From Nymphaea colorata (Eukaryota; Streptophyta; Magnoliopsida; Nymphaeales; Nymphaeaceae), in NCBI RefSeq assembly GCF_008831285.2, contig NC_045147.1:23770981-23834980 (forward strand): a DNA stretch of 64,000 bases, given 5' to 3'. The position numbers and the translations under genes are program-made. Shown one piece after another: positions 1 through 13,046 of this stretch. Position 1 is the first letter of the stretch, and each line of letters opens with the position of its first letter. The notes beneath the pieces are model-generated. The model saw only the letters and a list, made by a program, of their open reading frames with translations. It searched no databases and was not told the DNA's origin.

Positions 1-62
1 CACAAACTGTTCCCGTTTCTTCTCTTCTCTGCCTTTACTGAACTTCGAGTGGCGGCTTTTAG

Positions 63-1597
63 GTGGGTGACCCTAACAAGGACCATGCCTGCTGGGAGAG
101 ACCCGAAGACATGGACACGCCCAGAACAGTTTACAAGATCGACAGTCAACACCCTGGTTCGGATGTGGCTGCAGAAACCGCTGCAGCTCTTGCGGCTGCT
201 TCGTTGGTGTTCAGGAAATGTGACCCTTCTTACGCTTCCCTCCTTCGAAGGACTGCCATTAGGGTGTTTGCTTTTGCTGATAGGCACAGGGGCTCTTACA
301 GCAATGTTCTCCAGCAGGCCGTTTGCCCATTCTATTGCTCATATTCTGGATATCAGGTTTCACATTGCCGTTCTTTTTCCTTCCTGTGTTCTGTTGCTTC
401 ATACTTTGCTCTTCTCGATTTCATTTATTTCTTAATCCATTTTTTTTCTTTCCCTTGGTTAAGGATGAACTATTGTGGGGAGCAGCCTGGCTGCATAAAG
501 CAACCAGAAACCCTGCATACCTGAAATACATACAAGTGAATGGGCAGACCCTTGGTGCTGACGAAACCGACAACACATTCGGCTGGGACAACAAACACGT
601 TGGAGCCAGGATACTCCTCTCCAAAGTACATCATCATTTCCCCTTCTCCCTTCTCTTTGATGCTCTCTACAGAAGCATTTTTTTTTTGGGGGGGTTTAAT
701 CTCGCCCTGTATCTGGTTCTGCTTAATCCCCTGCTTCTATTCTAACATCCTGGTTCTCTCCTTCCATGGTGATTGGCTTCTCTAAAAGTCGTTTTTGGTG
801 CAAAAACTGGCATCTCTCCACGATTACAAAGGCCATGCTGATAATTACATTTGCTCTCTTCTCCCTGGCACATCTTTCTCCCAGACCCAATACACGCCAG
901 GTACCTTCTGCCCCCCTCTCTCGCTCTGTCTGTCTCTCTCTCTCTCTCGGCCGCATTGGGGGTTTAACGGCTAGTTTTCTTGGCTGCTGCCGCGTTCCGA
1001 GTACAGGAGGGCTGCTGTACAAAATGAGTGACAGCAACATGCAGTATGTAACGTCCACTTCATTTTTGCTGCTCACCTACGCCAAATACCTTACTGTCGC
1101 CGGCACCTCAGTCGACTGCGGTGGGATGAGAGTTACCCCTCAAAAGCTCCGGGCCCTCGCAAGGAAGCAGGTGAAGGAGAAGCCCACGCTGCCCACAGCT
1201 TTTGTTTGTTTTTGCTTAAACTGCGTGCTGTAATCTTGAACCCTGAGGATGATGACTTTTGCAGGTCGACTATTTGTTAGGCTCGAACCCACTAAGAATG
1301 TCGTACATGGTGGGCTACGGGCCGAGGTTCCCGGAGAGGATTCACCACCGTGGCTCGTCCCTGCCTTCTGTCGCTGCTCACCCTCAGTTCATCCCCTGCG
1401 GTGCAGGGTTCAAGGCCATGGACTCGAGCGCATCCAACCCCAACCTCCTCATAGGTGCAGTCGTTGGCGGGCCTGACCTCCATGACCGATTCCCAGATGA
1501 GCGGAGAGACTACGAGCAATCGGAGCCGGCTACGTACATAAATGCGCCCTTGGTTGGAGCCTTGGCCTACTTCGCTCATTCGGCTGGCCAGATTTGA
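63..1597 (+). CDS. GH9 endo-beta-1,4-glucanase, 3' five exons (5' end outside window)
   Basis: The product should cut beta-1,4-glucan links in the wall. Exons read as 63-356, 464-625, 789-900, 1007-1170 and 1265-1597, each with AG/GT borders and matching phases (0, 0, 0, 1, 0). Together they give a continuous GH9 C-terminal two thirds, from [20 protein letters not shown] through [27 protein letters not shown] and [13 protein letters not shown] to the stop. The last exon carries both GH9 signatures: the region [19 protein letters not shown] ending in HHR, and [19 protein letters not shown] with the catalytic Asp and Glu. It stops shortly after [12 protein letters not shown], so there is no C-terminal cellulose-binding module. 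Whether the N-terminus has a signal peptide (secreted) or a membrane anchor (KORRIGAN-like) cannot be seen; the short C-terminus favours a secreted form. No break is seen in the visible exons. Confidence 0.93.
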
Positions 1598-4500
1598 GTT
1601 GACCCTAGTGCCTTCTTTGTGTGTGTGTGTTGTTGTCCGTGTTTCTGCTTTAGGTTTATTAGATCTGAAACTGGGTCCGCAAATATTGGATCCCAGTACT
1701 AGGGTATATTTGATATACTTCATGGATTGCTCTGCTCTGTGTTTGACCAAGTGTGCTTTTTAGTCCTCTAGTTGAAGGTGAAAACAACAAAATAGTGATT
1801 CTAGAGAGGGTGTGAGAGAATTGTAAGTTGTAACTAGTCCTTTATTAATACGAATATTTTTCTTCTGCAACTATTCATGGTGAAGTTGTGAGCCCTATCC
1901 TATTTGGGAGTATAGGGCCGGTGTAGAATAAGAAATTATCCGTGTTGTGAATGATGAACATATTCCATCTCCTCCACGATGTTGTAAATGTGGGCGACAT
2001 GGTTTACTTACTTCTTCTTGGGCAAGGCAAGGCAAGATGGCTGGTGAGTAGTTATTATCGGGCGAAACCCTAGATTCAATACTAATAAGGTGAAAGAAAC
2101 GAAAACTTGAAATCCGGACGAGTGTGAAACGCACCAACAAAAAAGTTCCCGTCACCTCCGCTAAGAGATGAGCGGCGCCTTCCGAATTTCACAGGAAAGC
2201 GATCCAAAAAAAAAAAAAAAAGCTCCATAGCATACCATACCATACCAGGAGTCTGTTAATTCCCGTAGGTGGCCTGCTTGAACCCATCCCTCTTCGTTAG
2301 AAAAACATAAAAATATCTTTTATCATAAAAAACAAGTAAAAAGCATGTTGGGTTAAGATGATGAAGCCACAACAAAAAGAAATGGCGCCTACCCACAACT
2401 ATTTTTGGCATACCGAAAACATGGCACGTTTCCTGAGCAAGGCAGATTCCACATGGCCAGTGGGTCCGGTGAGGGTGGCCCCAATGCCTTTGTTCTTTAT
2501 TTACAACTAATTTGCAAGGGGCTCCGGCAGATGGCCGGTTTCGCTACTCTCTCTAGTGCATGAATCCCAAGTAGGGGAAGTTCGAAGACCATTCAATAAT
2601 CGATTCATCATGACTCCTTCCCTTCTTCTGTTACGTAGGGCATGGCATGGTAGTCGGGCCTCACTTGCCGTTTCTCTCCCAGCTGGTGGAGCCATTAGTT
2701 TGACGTCCTTTTCTAGCTTCGCCGTAATTTGATCTCTAGGAATACAAATCTTCTTTAAATCCATCTCTTTCTTAATTGAGGTACCTTCTTTAAGATGTGT
2801 AAGGCAGGCGTCCAATTTGACAATATAATATATAGAAAACCATGATCGTTTGAAGTAGCCCTCGAATGTTGACTACAAATTTCTTGGGTTGTGATAGTCC
2901 GTTTACTTTTGACATTATAAATTGGGTGAAGAAAGAAAGATCAAAACCTCAAAATCTTATCCCCAATATATTAGAACATGTTCGTATATGACAGTTTGGG
3001 TTATTCATTTCAAAAGTTGCGGCCAGCACTGGCTCCTCCCGTTAAGGGCCTGACATGCCTAAAAGAGGCGGCAGTAGCACAGTCGCATATTCATAGTTGC
3101 CCACATCATCTCCAAAATTTGTTTTTACTTTTATATATTTGTTATGTAATTAGATATTTCTTTGTATATGCTGTGCCCTACCTTTGGGTTATTCAACTTT
3201 TATTGTGTCGAGCCAAGCAACTGAGCTGGGTGCATTTTATTTTGGCACTTAGGCTTGAGTCAAACCCCGCTTGGGCTTATCATTATGTAATGACCCCATG
3301 AATAGATAGATGCAGGTAAATGTCAACATACCTCTAAACTTTCAAATTAGGAGACGAAATCTCTACGCTCTGATTTCCGATCTTCTATTATTAATCCTTA
3401 GAGTATTCGGTTTGCATTCATTATGCAACGGAACGCAATCTAAGCTTTTCTTTCCCTCCATAAATTTTCTCGAAAACTTCACCTGCAAAAAGAGTAGGGT
3501 ACGCAGTTTCTTTCTCTGTTGTCAAAAAGAAGAAACAACAAAGGAGTTATAAAGCAAGCTTAAAAGAAACAAAGCTAATGAAGTTGAATAAGGAGAGTGA
3601 AATCGGCCTTCAAAAAAGGCAGCCTGTCTCTCATACACACCGGAGATATGCCTGGGATGCAGCCGGAATCCATTATGATTCACTTTTTTGGGTATGGGGA
3701 AGAATGCATTTTCACATGAAATACAGGAAATAATTGCGTCTGGATTGTCGACTCTCGGCGTTGGACGGCATGGATCAGAAAGCTGCACAGTATAGAAATC
3801 ATTTCACATGCGCTTTCTGACCACTTTGGTGGATTAAAGCGAGGAAACTGCCTTATCTTTTCAGGACATTCTCCCTTTAAATACAGTCATGAGGCCGCAT
3901 GGCTCCTTCTTTGTCCACCAAAAGGCTGGTCTTACGCTCGCCCCCTCTTCCCTCATGATCAGCCTCACCGAGATTTCAGACCATTGTTTGGAAAAAAGTT
4001 CTGTAAATATCAGAACTTTTGTTAAAAGAAATCGTGCCAATATTCAATTATTCTTCCTTCTTCATTCAACCAGTGACTGAAAACGTCCCGTTCAATTTAA
4101 TTCGTCTCCGTTTCATGGAGATGCATTTATAACAAGAAACGACTATCAGCCGTTGAGATCACGCAAGAAATCAAGGAGAGTACCCGCTTGACACGGTTCC
4201 ACAAACACTGGTTCTTATCCAATGAAATCAGATTGGTAAGGTAGTTCATCGTCAAGGCTACGGCTTCTGACTTCTGTTGTCTTTTTTCTTTGAAAATCCA
4301 ACCATTTAATAACTAAAGATGCAGCACCCACGTTATGAAAGCATCAATTAAGGCATATTTCTCCAAAACAATGAAACGGCGCGGATGGATGATGGATAGT
4401 GAGCCGAGTCATGTGGGCGAACGACAATACAGACAGACTGCAACATGCAAAGTTGTGCCTGTGAGAAAAACATTGTACCGGGGAGTCAGAAACATTCAGT

Positions 4501-7500
4501 TCTTCAGCATCGGTTCAGAGAAAGAAATAATTATACTGTGGCCTTTTTTCCTTCCGACCCGGTTTTGTTCCCTCGCTGGAGTCCAATGATGGAACTGAGA
4601 GCTTCCCCGCTTGTAGATTGAATAGTTGTCATCTCTCTTTCCAGCAAAGCCGGTGTCAGAGCTTGGCAAATACTATTATCTTGAGTTGCTGAAGAAAGCA
4701 ACGATTGTTCTGCTATAAAAGAAAAAAAAATTTCAACATCTCAGAAAACAGATTGATATGGGGGTAGGAATTTGTCGAATCTGTTGTCAGTTTTTTCATA
4801 CGTGACAAATCCATCGATAAAGGGGGATGGAAAAAGCTTGAGCGGCTTTCCTATGATTCCACTTCTAGATTTCCCCTTCACTCCTTCCAAAGGGAAAGGG
4901 ATGAAAATGCTTGACTCCTACTTGTACAGTGGGGAAGCAAATCGATCAACAGAAGAGCCGGAACAGGGGAGCACTCTTATTTATGAGTTCCCAGAATATA
5001 AAGAGGACTACTATTTGTGTTCTTTCAAATGACATACTGCCCACAAAATCAATCCCACCTCATTTAAATTCAACCCTGAAATTTCATACCAATGATTAGT
5101 TAAGTTAAAAATGAAGATCATAGATTGAAAGCTTACATGAAGCAAGGTAATTAACTAAGACCAATTCATGGAGGGTTGGAAACATATTGAGCTAATCAGA
5201 AAATCAATATAACATTGCAATAATGGAGTACTTCTATGTGGAACATTTAAAGTGATAAAAGTGATAAAGAAGTGAAAATCTGTTGATGATGAGATTAAGC
5301 TAAAAATGCTACTCACTGCGACTTTTCCGATTCCTCTTCGCTTCGCTGCACGCAACTGCAGCCTTTAGGTCATGTGACTCATGTCAGTTTTATTAATTTA
5401 AACAGAGGAAAGGACAAGGATCCCCTCATCCCTCGTCCTCACGAGTCACGATATCCTAACTTCACGAGATCACATTCAAAAATTCATATTCTTATATTCA
5501 ACTTGAACTGATTTGGGATCCCATCTAGACATAAATATTTACCGTATCTATAAGTGACAAGAAAAAGAAATATGCCTCCTGTTTCGAAGGAGTAATTTAG
5601 AGTTGAAGGCTATAGGAAACCGATATTGGGGAGCCCGTCCATTTCATTAGATTCGCTTGAAAAAACCGCATGGCTGTGAGGTTTGAACATCAACTTGGGT
5701 TAAGAGAACAGAGGCCTGGGGGGATTTCATCTCCAAGTTTTCCCACATAAAAGACCAAACGAAGAGGACAAAAGAAACCATTAGCCTTCTAGCTCCATAT
5801 CAGCTAGGCACATGAAAATTCTTAATAGGAAATTGCGTCCGTTGAAAACAGCTCATTCCGCTAGAGATGCCAAAACCATTTGCAAAAAAATCAGGTGTAA
5901 AAGACAGAAGGCTATGGCAATTATTAAAGAGAGACGAGCGAGAGGGCGAAACTATTAAACAGGAAAAAGTTCTCTGAAATTATAAGCATAGCTTTTCGAT
6001 TGATCAATGTTCCAAAGCTTGAAAGTTCATTATCCAGCACAGGACGTCGGATATAAGTTCTAGGGCTTCTACATGTCCGCCATTAATTCACTGGATCTAG
6101 AACGAACAGAGACAGACGGTAGTCCGGTATAAGGCGGAACTCAGAAAACGAAATAGGCACTGCATTCATTGCGGCTACATTAAAAGCCTTGCAGTACTGC
6201 CATGGTGATGAGTGAGTAACGGAAACAAGGAAGTCAAACTACAGAATAGGTATTAACTGAAATCAGTAATCCTTCATACAGTTTGGCGGGCATGTGCATG
6301 GATAGAAGAAATAATGAATACGATTTCTTTAGAATTCAGAAGTTCTATTTACTGCCCAAGTTGAAACGATGCGGTTCGTCATTAAAATATTCTCAACCTG
6401 TAGCCAAGCTGCAGATTAACTGTAATAGATGCAAGTTTCGTCTCTTCTAACGCATACCACTAGTTCCAAGAACTGCAACTGCTAAAGCAGACCAGTAACC
6501 ACTCCATCGTCTCTCATGTTGCAATTAATTCTTCATTTGCACTCACAAAGGTTTCTATACCGCATAGACGGGTTCCTGGAAAAGGAACCAGTTGATTTCC
6601 CCATTCAATGATGGGTGAGCACTTTAAATGCTAAAACATGGGAGCTGGACCAACTTTTCCAGTAACGTTGCGACTTCACAGTTGACGTGAACTACGAAAA
6701 GGGATATGGACAAAGCAGACATATCATCAAAATTCTTGCTCCTTGAAGACTTCAAGTCAACTGCTGAGAGGGAAAGGGGCATGCTGCTGGAACTGTGTAT
6801 GCAAACAACTCATAAGTAGAATTAAAGTTCAGCAGCAAAGATTTGCAACTCAGATTCCGATACACTTTGTTCATAAATAAAAAATCATCTAAAAACATTC
6901 TTTTTGCAGAATAGGAATAGGATCCTATCAATAAATTATAAATCAGTTACTTGACAGCATTGCTTCTGGCCCTGAAATCTGGTTTTAAAAGAACGCTACA
7001 GTTTAGACAAAATACCATTGTTAGGATTACAGACAGAAAAAAGGAGTGGTTAAGAAGAAAATTTTCCAATTTCATTATGTGACTTTTAATGTGGATATCA
7101 TTTCAATGTCATAATTACGGACCCGTTCATCTTTTGATGTATTAAAAAAAGAAAAAAGATAGATAAAATCTTACATTGTAGAACTACCAACATGACTCTT
7201 GCTCTTAATCTTGCATTTGGGTTTCTCTGTTCTACGCATGAGCCCTTTTGGGAAGCTGCGATTGGCCGACGTTTTGAGATATTCCCTGCTCAATTAGCTG
7301 ATAAGCAACTAAACGATGATATTCAGACTAAGCGCCAGACGACAGAATTCCGCATTCCAGATTGCTAGATTTGTACTCCGGAGTTTTTTTTTTCTCCAAA
7401 ATCGAGTCCGATTGTCAACCTCGCTAGAGAATATGTAACCAATTAGTTTGGGCGTAGGCAGTAATGATACGCTTTATGAAGTAGACTTGTTCGTATGTCC

Positions 7501-7763
7501 GCTCGAGAGTGCTAAGAACAAGAAAGAGAAGAAGGTAAACTCCGATCGAGTAAGACAGAGCAAAATAAAACCAACGCTTACATGGTCTAAAACCAATGCT
7601 TACACGGCTCTTTCTTGGCCTGTCCGGACATGTAGATAACGTTTAGCTGCATAAGAACAAAAAGTTCTTGTCCATGTGACAAGTTATAATTATGTGCGGC
7701 AATAAATACTCTCTCTCTCTCTCTCTCTATGTGTGTGTGTGTGTGTGTGCATACAAGTTAAAA
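1598..7763. other. 3' flank of the glucanase gene and gene-free AT-rich DNA
   Basis: The first 250 bases or so are probably 3' UTR. Beyond that I recognise no gene, RNA gene or complete mobile element on either strand. Open frames are short (under about 105 codons), show no known motif and lack convincing splice partners. A poly-A run lies at about 2207-2221 and a CT/GT microsatellite at 7712-7749. Confidence 0.6.
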
Positions 7764-7907
7764 TCTACATATAATGGAACGAAATTCATGGTAAAATATA
7801 TAAAAATATATGAAACGAATAAAAATACTCCTTTTCTCCCTTTAAACATATGAATGACCTAAAATTCACACGTAACGAAAAAAAAAATTTGATAAAACAT
7901 GTTACGA

Positions 7908-7914
<7 letters not shown>

Positions 7915-7961
<47 letters not shown>
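7915..7961. repeat. (TC)n microsatellite
   Basis: Uninterrupted TC dinucleotides over about 47 bases. The homologous position in the duplicate block (near 55075) has only a short CT/GT tract, so the tract expanded here or shrank there. Confidence 0.9.
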
Positions 7962-7964
<3 letters not shown>

Positions 7965-9157
7965 TGCATATATGAAAGACCTAAAATCAATATACAATGA
8001 AAAAAATTCCTAATAAAATATGTAAAAAACATACAACCAACAAAAATACTCTCTTGCTCTTTCGTTCCACGTATGCAAGTGAATTACCTAAAAATCAAGA
8101 TACTAAAGAAAAGCATACCTAATAAAACATGTGAAAAAGTATGAGCCAGCAACAAATATATAGACATGCCATGGATTCTGCATTCTTGCTTTCAGCAAGT
8201 ATTTTTTGTTTTCTATCAGAATTGAGAAGGGAACAAAAAAACATAAGAAAAAACCCATTGAATCACTGGCTTCCTACAAGGATATTTCTTTTAAGAAACA
8301 ATGAATTGGTCAGAACAATCAAACATTAAATTCAACTGAAAAGGTCGAGCAACTCAAATTCCATTAAATCTTAATTGGTTGGCAGAAACTCATTCAAAAA
8401 TATCAAATCCTTGCAATAAAACATAATGCGGAAGCAAAAAATGGAAGCAAGTGCTAGTGGGCATGCCTGCAAGACTTTTAAGACCTTGAAGATGAGATGA
8501 TCTATTCCACAAGCATGGTCAATGGTCCATTGTTCCACAAGCTAAGACAACAGGGAATATATGGCTCCAAGCTATTGGTGTTAGGTATTTTAACAAACAC
8601 TTGGAGTGCATCAACATGATAAAGAAGAAACCCCAAACTTCTTTTCAACAATCCCTCGTGTGCACCAACACGATGAAAGAGGCCTACCTCTACTACGACA
8701 CGAGCCTCCACAAGAGCGGTAGATCGAGAACAACCATTATTGAGAGAGTGCTTCCACAGAGGCAGTAGATCAAGCTGTCATTGTTGAGCTACCTACGTCA
8801 ACAACGCCAACACCTGAGCTAGACTGCAAGGACAGAGTACCCCTCGAGTGTTCGATCGAGGATTTTGAACGGGGTTTCGAACGAGAATTTAGAAAAAATG
8901 TTCCAAGGAACCAAGGGTGGGGCCATTACAAGTAAGAATATATTTTTGTGTTCATCAAGGACACGAACACTTTTATCGTCCACGGTTTTTGTCAACCGTT
9001 TGATGAGTATCTCCTCCTTCCAAGGACAGGTGTGTTGGGAACAACTAAGAGTAGTAGCAGCGGAAATTGAGGTAGTGTCCCACTAGCGACGTCTCTGCAC
9101 CAGCGTTGACAGCACCTGTGGACAAACATAGAGAAGAAAGGGAAGAAGAGAAAAGAT

Positions 9158-9217
9158 ATTTGTTTTAGGGTTTGCTTCTAAGAGGAGATTTGTTTTAGGG
9201 TTTGCTTTTAAGAGGCG
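9158..9217. repeat. 30 bp tandem duplication
   Basis: Two copies of a 30 base unit containing TTGTTTTAGGGTTTGCTT lie head to tail with very few differences. They lie within the part of block A that is absent from the duplicate copy. Confidence 0.8.
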
Positions 9218-9980
9218 CAGGTTGATTTCTCAACAAGAAAACATTAAGTGTATAGAAGCTGGGTTTTATAGATCGCCTTTCAGGATTTCTCCAATCCCAA
9301 CTACGGTTATAGGATGGAGATTTATGGTAAAAATTAAAACGAAAACATTAAGATTGGGATTTATTTCCTGTTTTGATTTCATAACTGCAGAATCTCTCTT
9401 GCAGTTACAGAGAAAAGGATAAAACTCAAGGCCCACTACCTAACAAGGCCACTACCCAACAAGGTGTACGTTCTTGGAACAACATCTTACATATACCAAA
9501 CGCTCCTGTAAGGAATGCAATTATGCAAGGAACAAACTCCATTTCGATATGGCAGCCGCTTATAGCTTTAAATTCGTAAATGCATTCCTGAGTTGAGCTG
9601 ATTAGATAGGCATTATGTGAACAGGAATTGTCTATAAATTTCTCCTCTTTTCTTCTCTTTTCTTCTCGTGATTGAGTTTGAAGGGAAACCCGGACCTTGT
9701 CTAAAGGAATATGGTATGTATTGATTTCACTTAAACTCCTACTCTCTTGAAACTAAAGAACATTCTCGTTAAATAGAACTAAGCTAGTTGTTAGACAAGT
9801 TTGGATTCTACTACTACAACTCTTGAGCAGTAAGAACCTTAGCCTGGGGAAGAAGCAGGGAGAAGCATGCCTGTAAATACAAGCGGTAGTACTTCCTCTT
9901 TGATTTTCTACTGGCCTTCTTCTTCTTCTTCTTCAACTGCATATTTTTCTGTAACTTTTTTTCTCGGCTTGTTCAAAAAA

Positions 9981-12288
9981 TTACAACCCTAATGAGAAGG
10001 GCACCTTTGTAGCAGGCAACCACGTACCTCCATCGATAAAACGACCAACAGTAAATTTTCTTGCATCAGCTACGCTCATCAAATGGTAGCCAGGCCACTT
10101 CACCCTGTGCCTGGTACTTGCGCCTGCACCCCTGTTCCTGTATTCCCCGTAGTATAAGGTCCTCAGTGCAAAATCACCAGCCCAAGGTGACCAACCAGCA
10201 GGGTTTATGAAGCCACCAATGTTAGAGAGCATGACCACTGTCCTCGAATATTCTTTCCACGGCCTACCAAGATAGGACTGCACCTCGCCGCGAGCTGCCG
10301 CCACCTCCAGCTCTGGAGTTGCCAAGATGTTGCTATGTATAATGGCAATGCCGGTCTTGTTATGTGGATCTGTTCTGGCCTGAGCCGTAACCATGTTTGC
10401 CTGGCCCGGCAATGGCTTCCGAACATAGATGTTACAGCGTTGGAAGACCGCAGCTGCGTCGCCGAATATGAAGTCAACGGTGCCGTAGATGTTGCATTCC
10501 CGGTAGAACTGGCTCCGGGAGTGAACGCAGAGAGTGTCTTGGTATCCCTCAAAGCCGCATCGGTAGAAAACGGACTTGTCGCCGCCGTTCAAGACGGCAA
10601 GTGCCTGCCCCATGGCAGGTCCGGCTGTATTCCGGATAGTGATGCCTATGGCCATGAAGTTGTCTCCCCATACAGCTGCATGCACAGCGTAAAAGCTACA
10701 TATTAGGAACAAGAAAGCATGGATAGGATGGCCTTGCAAGGTGAGACGACATTGGAAGTTTCGATAGCAATATATGTGCGTAACCAGCTAGTGAAATCGC
10801 GTCACCTTGACAGGCATGAATTGAACAATACAAATGGTCGCATAAAAATAGTTGGTTTACTGTATTAAGCAGATGAGTGGTTGTGGTGGCCTTCAACCGC
10901 CATCAATCCAGAAATTTTGGTGGGAGAGCACTAATATGTTAACTTTTAATTAGGAAAAACATTTGTATATAAATATATGTTTGTAAAAATTTACGTGGCT
11001 CACATGACAAACGTCTGCCCACCGAAACGCACCCTATACACTTGGACATGCTAATAAAAACGTCTTAAAATTTATTCACTTGCTGGATGTAAATTTTAAA
11101 ATTCACTTAGATTAGGGGGAAAAATGAAAAAGGATTAAATACGGGATCGATATTGCTTGGCGAGACAGAGAGGGAGAGAGAGAGCACAATTAAAGATGAC
11201 AAATGGATCCGTTATAAATGGAGAACACTCCGCATTAAGTTGCTGGGATGTGAAACAAATAGATCGAAGAAAAGAAGATGGAAGTGCAAAGTCAGAAGTG
11301 AAAAAGAAAGGTCACCAAGTGTGGCAGAGTTGAAGATGTCGAAGCCGCCTGCCGCGCTACGACTCCCCGTGATGATGGTCCTCCGCATTCCATCTCCAAC
11401 CAACATAATATTTCTATAGCTCTGCCTTATCCGTACATATTCTTCGTAAACACCTGCCTTGATCCTAATCACATGGTAGCCGTTTCTCGGATGCATATCC
11501 TCAGGAGCAGCAGCTATGGCCTCGTTGATGGACCGGAAATGTCCGCTCCCATCCTGGGCAACCACCACTTTCCCATGCTTCCGCAACCGGCCGCGAGCAG
11601 AAAGCTCCTCCTCCGACCTTCCACTCGAACCAAAACGGAACAACTTATTGTCATTAAGCCAATGGGGCATGCCATCTCGCCTCACCCTCAACTCGTGTAG
11701 TAGATCCCCACCCCCTTCACGCTTTCTGGGGCCTTTCAGGTCCCGAGAGCGGGCAAACATGGTGAGGGAGGTTCGATAGAGCTCGGACCCATTGGCGACC
11801 AAGTGTTGGAGATCGTCCCCGTGTTGCGACCTGCGTGCTTTCTTAAGCCCATCGTGGCACGTCTCTTGGTTGGTAACGACGGCGCTCAAAAGGGTGTGGA
11901 CATCGTCGGCCTTGTTGATAGCTAGCCCTGCAGCACCATTAATGGCTTTGAGGGTGGTGAACGTGGAATTCAGGTATTTGGTATTGAGTTGGGAAAGAAG
12001 GAGACAGTCCTGGAGGGCCCCTAGCCATGCGCCGGATCCCTGCATGGCTTTTCCAATGAGGCTTCTCTGGATGAGGTCAGAGACCCTTGCCGCGTGGCTG
12101 AGGGATTGGCTGAGCAGGTATTGGCTGTAGCCGCCGAGGTCAGACCTTTCTTGAGGTTGGAGAACCCATTTGCAGAAGCTTGGGTTGGTGGTCAACTCGC
12201 AGGCCTCATGGGCAGTGAGGTTTAGTGAGAAAGAGGGCACCGTGAGCATCCAGAAGAGAATGGCTGTCCATATGACACAGCGTATCAT
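9981..12288 (-). CDS. Pectin methylesterase with PMEI pro-domain (PME-A), 555 aa
   Basis: Removes methyl esters from homogalacturonan in the wall. Two exons on the minus strand, 12288-11316 and 10675-9981, join in phase 1 across a 640 bp GT/AG intron and give 555 codons plus stop. The order is signal peptide (MIRCVIWTAILFWMLTVPSFS), PMEI domain (four Cys, in CELTTNPSFCKW, ALQDC and ETC), linker, then PME domain. Catalytic residues by family alignment are Q348, Q370 and D371 (GYQDTL), D392 (GTVDFIFG) and R462 (LGRPW). It is the most divergent copy: AVRNGAD has become AVLNGGD and AQGRTDP has become AQARTDP. Its linker reads GGGDLLHEL where its relatives have G-R-x-L-L, the usual subtilase cleavage motif, so release of the pro-domain may be altered. 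The closest named relatives I recognise are Arabidopsis PME7/20/41-type proteins. Confidence 0.92.
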
Positions 12289-12361
12289 CTCCCTTCTCCT
12301 TCTCCTTCTCCCCCTCCCTCTCTCCTTTTTCGCCTATGCTTCGTCTTTCTCGCTCCAGCTT

Positions 12362-12369
12362 TTAATATA
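12362..12369 (-). promoter_or_regulatory. Likely TATA box of PME-A
   Basis: Reads TATATTAA on the minus strand, about 75 bases upstream of the ATG at 12288. The leader between them is strongly GA-rich on the coding strand. Confidence 0.55.
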
Positions 12370-12376
12370 GAGGGTG

Positions 12377-12540
12377 AACTCCATTGGACTGAAGAAGAGA
12401 GTCCGCCCTTTCATTAGTTCTTACCGTTTCGAAAGTTCGGTCTTTGAGTAATTAAGGGAACTCCATTGGATTGAAGAAGAGAGTCCGCCCTTTCATTAGT
12501 TCTTACCGTTTCGAAAGTTCGGTCTTTGAGTAATTAAGGG
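12377..12540. repeat. 82 bp tandem duplication next to the PME-A TATA box
   Basis: Two head-to-tail copies (12377-12458 and 12459-12540) differ at about one base. Each starts AACTCCATTGGA and ends AGTAATTAAGGG. The first copy begins only 8 bases beyond the presumed TATA box, so it doubles the proximal promoter. Near identity means the duplication is young. Confidence 0.92.
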
Positions 12541-12990
12541 AACTTACTAGCACTCTCCTATGTAAATGAATGTGGTGAGTTACGGGTGAATAAGTTTAAT
12601 TAAAATTTTCATTCAAGATGGATGTGATAAGCATAACTTATTGGTATTTTGTAACCTACAGTTTGAGAGGAACCAGAGTTTGGAAAAAAGGTTGGTGCGG
12701 GAGGAGAAGCGTGAGAGCCATGGTTTTAGGTCGCATAATAACCAGCTGAGTTGGAAATTTCTATATGCGACGTAAGAAATGATTCTGAACATCTGTTAAG
12801 AACACTATTTTGGCCATGATTTTGCTCTTAATTTGCATGGAATGTGCTTCACCATTGTAATTCACATGCATGGTACGCTTTCCCGAAAGGAAAAGTAAAT
12901 CAATTCGGAATAGCTTTACATAAATAGACAAGCTGTTGAAGAATTATAGAAAGCCAGAGAAGTACACTCACACACACACACAGGCACACC

Positions 12991-13042
<52 letters not shown>
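12541..13042. other. Distal upstream DNA of PME-A ending in CA/GA microsatellites
   Basis: No gene seen. It ends in a (CA)n tract (about 12965-12998) followed directly by (GA)n (about 12999-13041), next to a dispersed repeat. Confidence 0.6.

Positions 13043-13046
<4 letters not shown>

Larger units (their letters stand above)
7764..11150. repeat. Parent copy (block A) of a long segmental duplication
   Basis: From the sequence around ATAATGGAACGAAATTCATGG to the GGGATC at about 11148, this segment matches 54913-57953 in the same orientation. It includes the 3' flank, second exon and intron of PME-A. The two copies differ by point changes and a few indels: about 430 bp between 9045 and 9475 and about 395 bp between 10442 and 10837 are missing from the other copy, which instead carries about 680 extra bases near 56370-57045. 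A gene is functional-looking only here, so this copy is taken as the older state. That order is inferred. Confidence 0.8.

Noticed and set aside
2507-2815. A 102-codon minus-strand frame in the left gap.
   Set aside because: No motif, no promoter signal, no homologous pattern elsewhere in the window.
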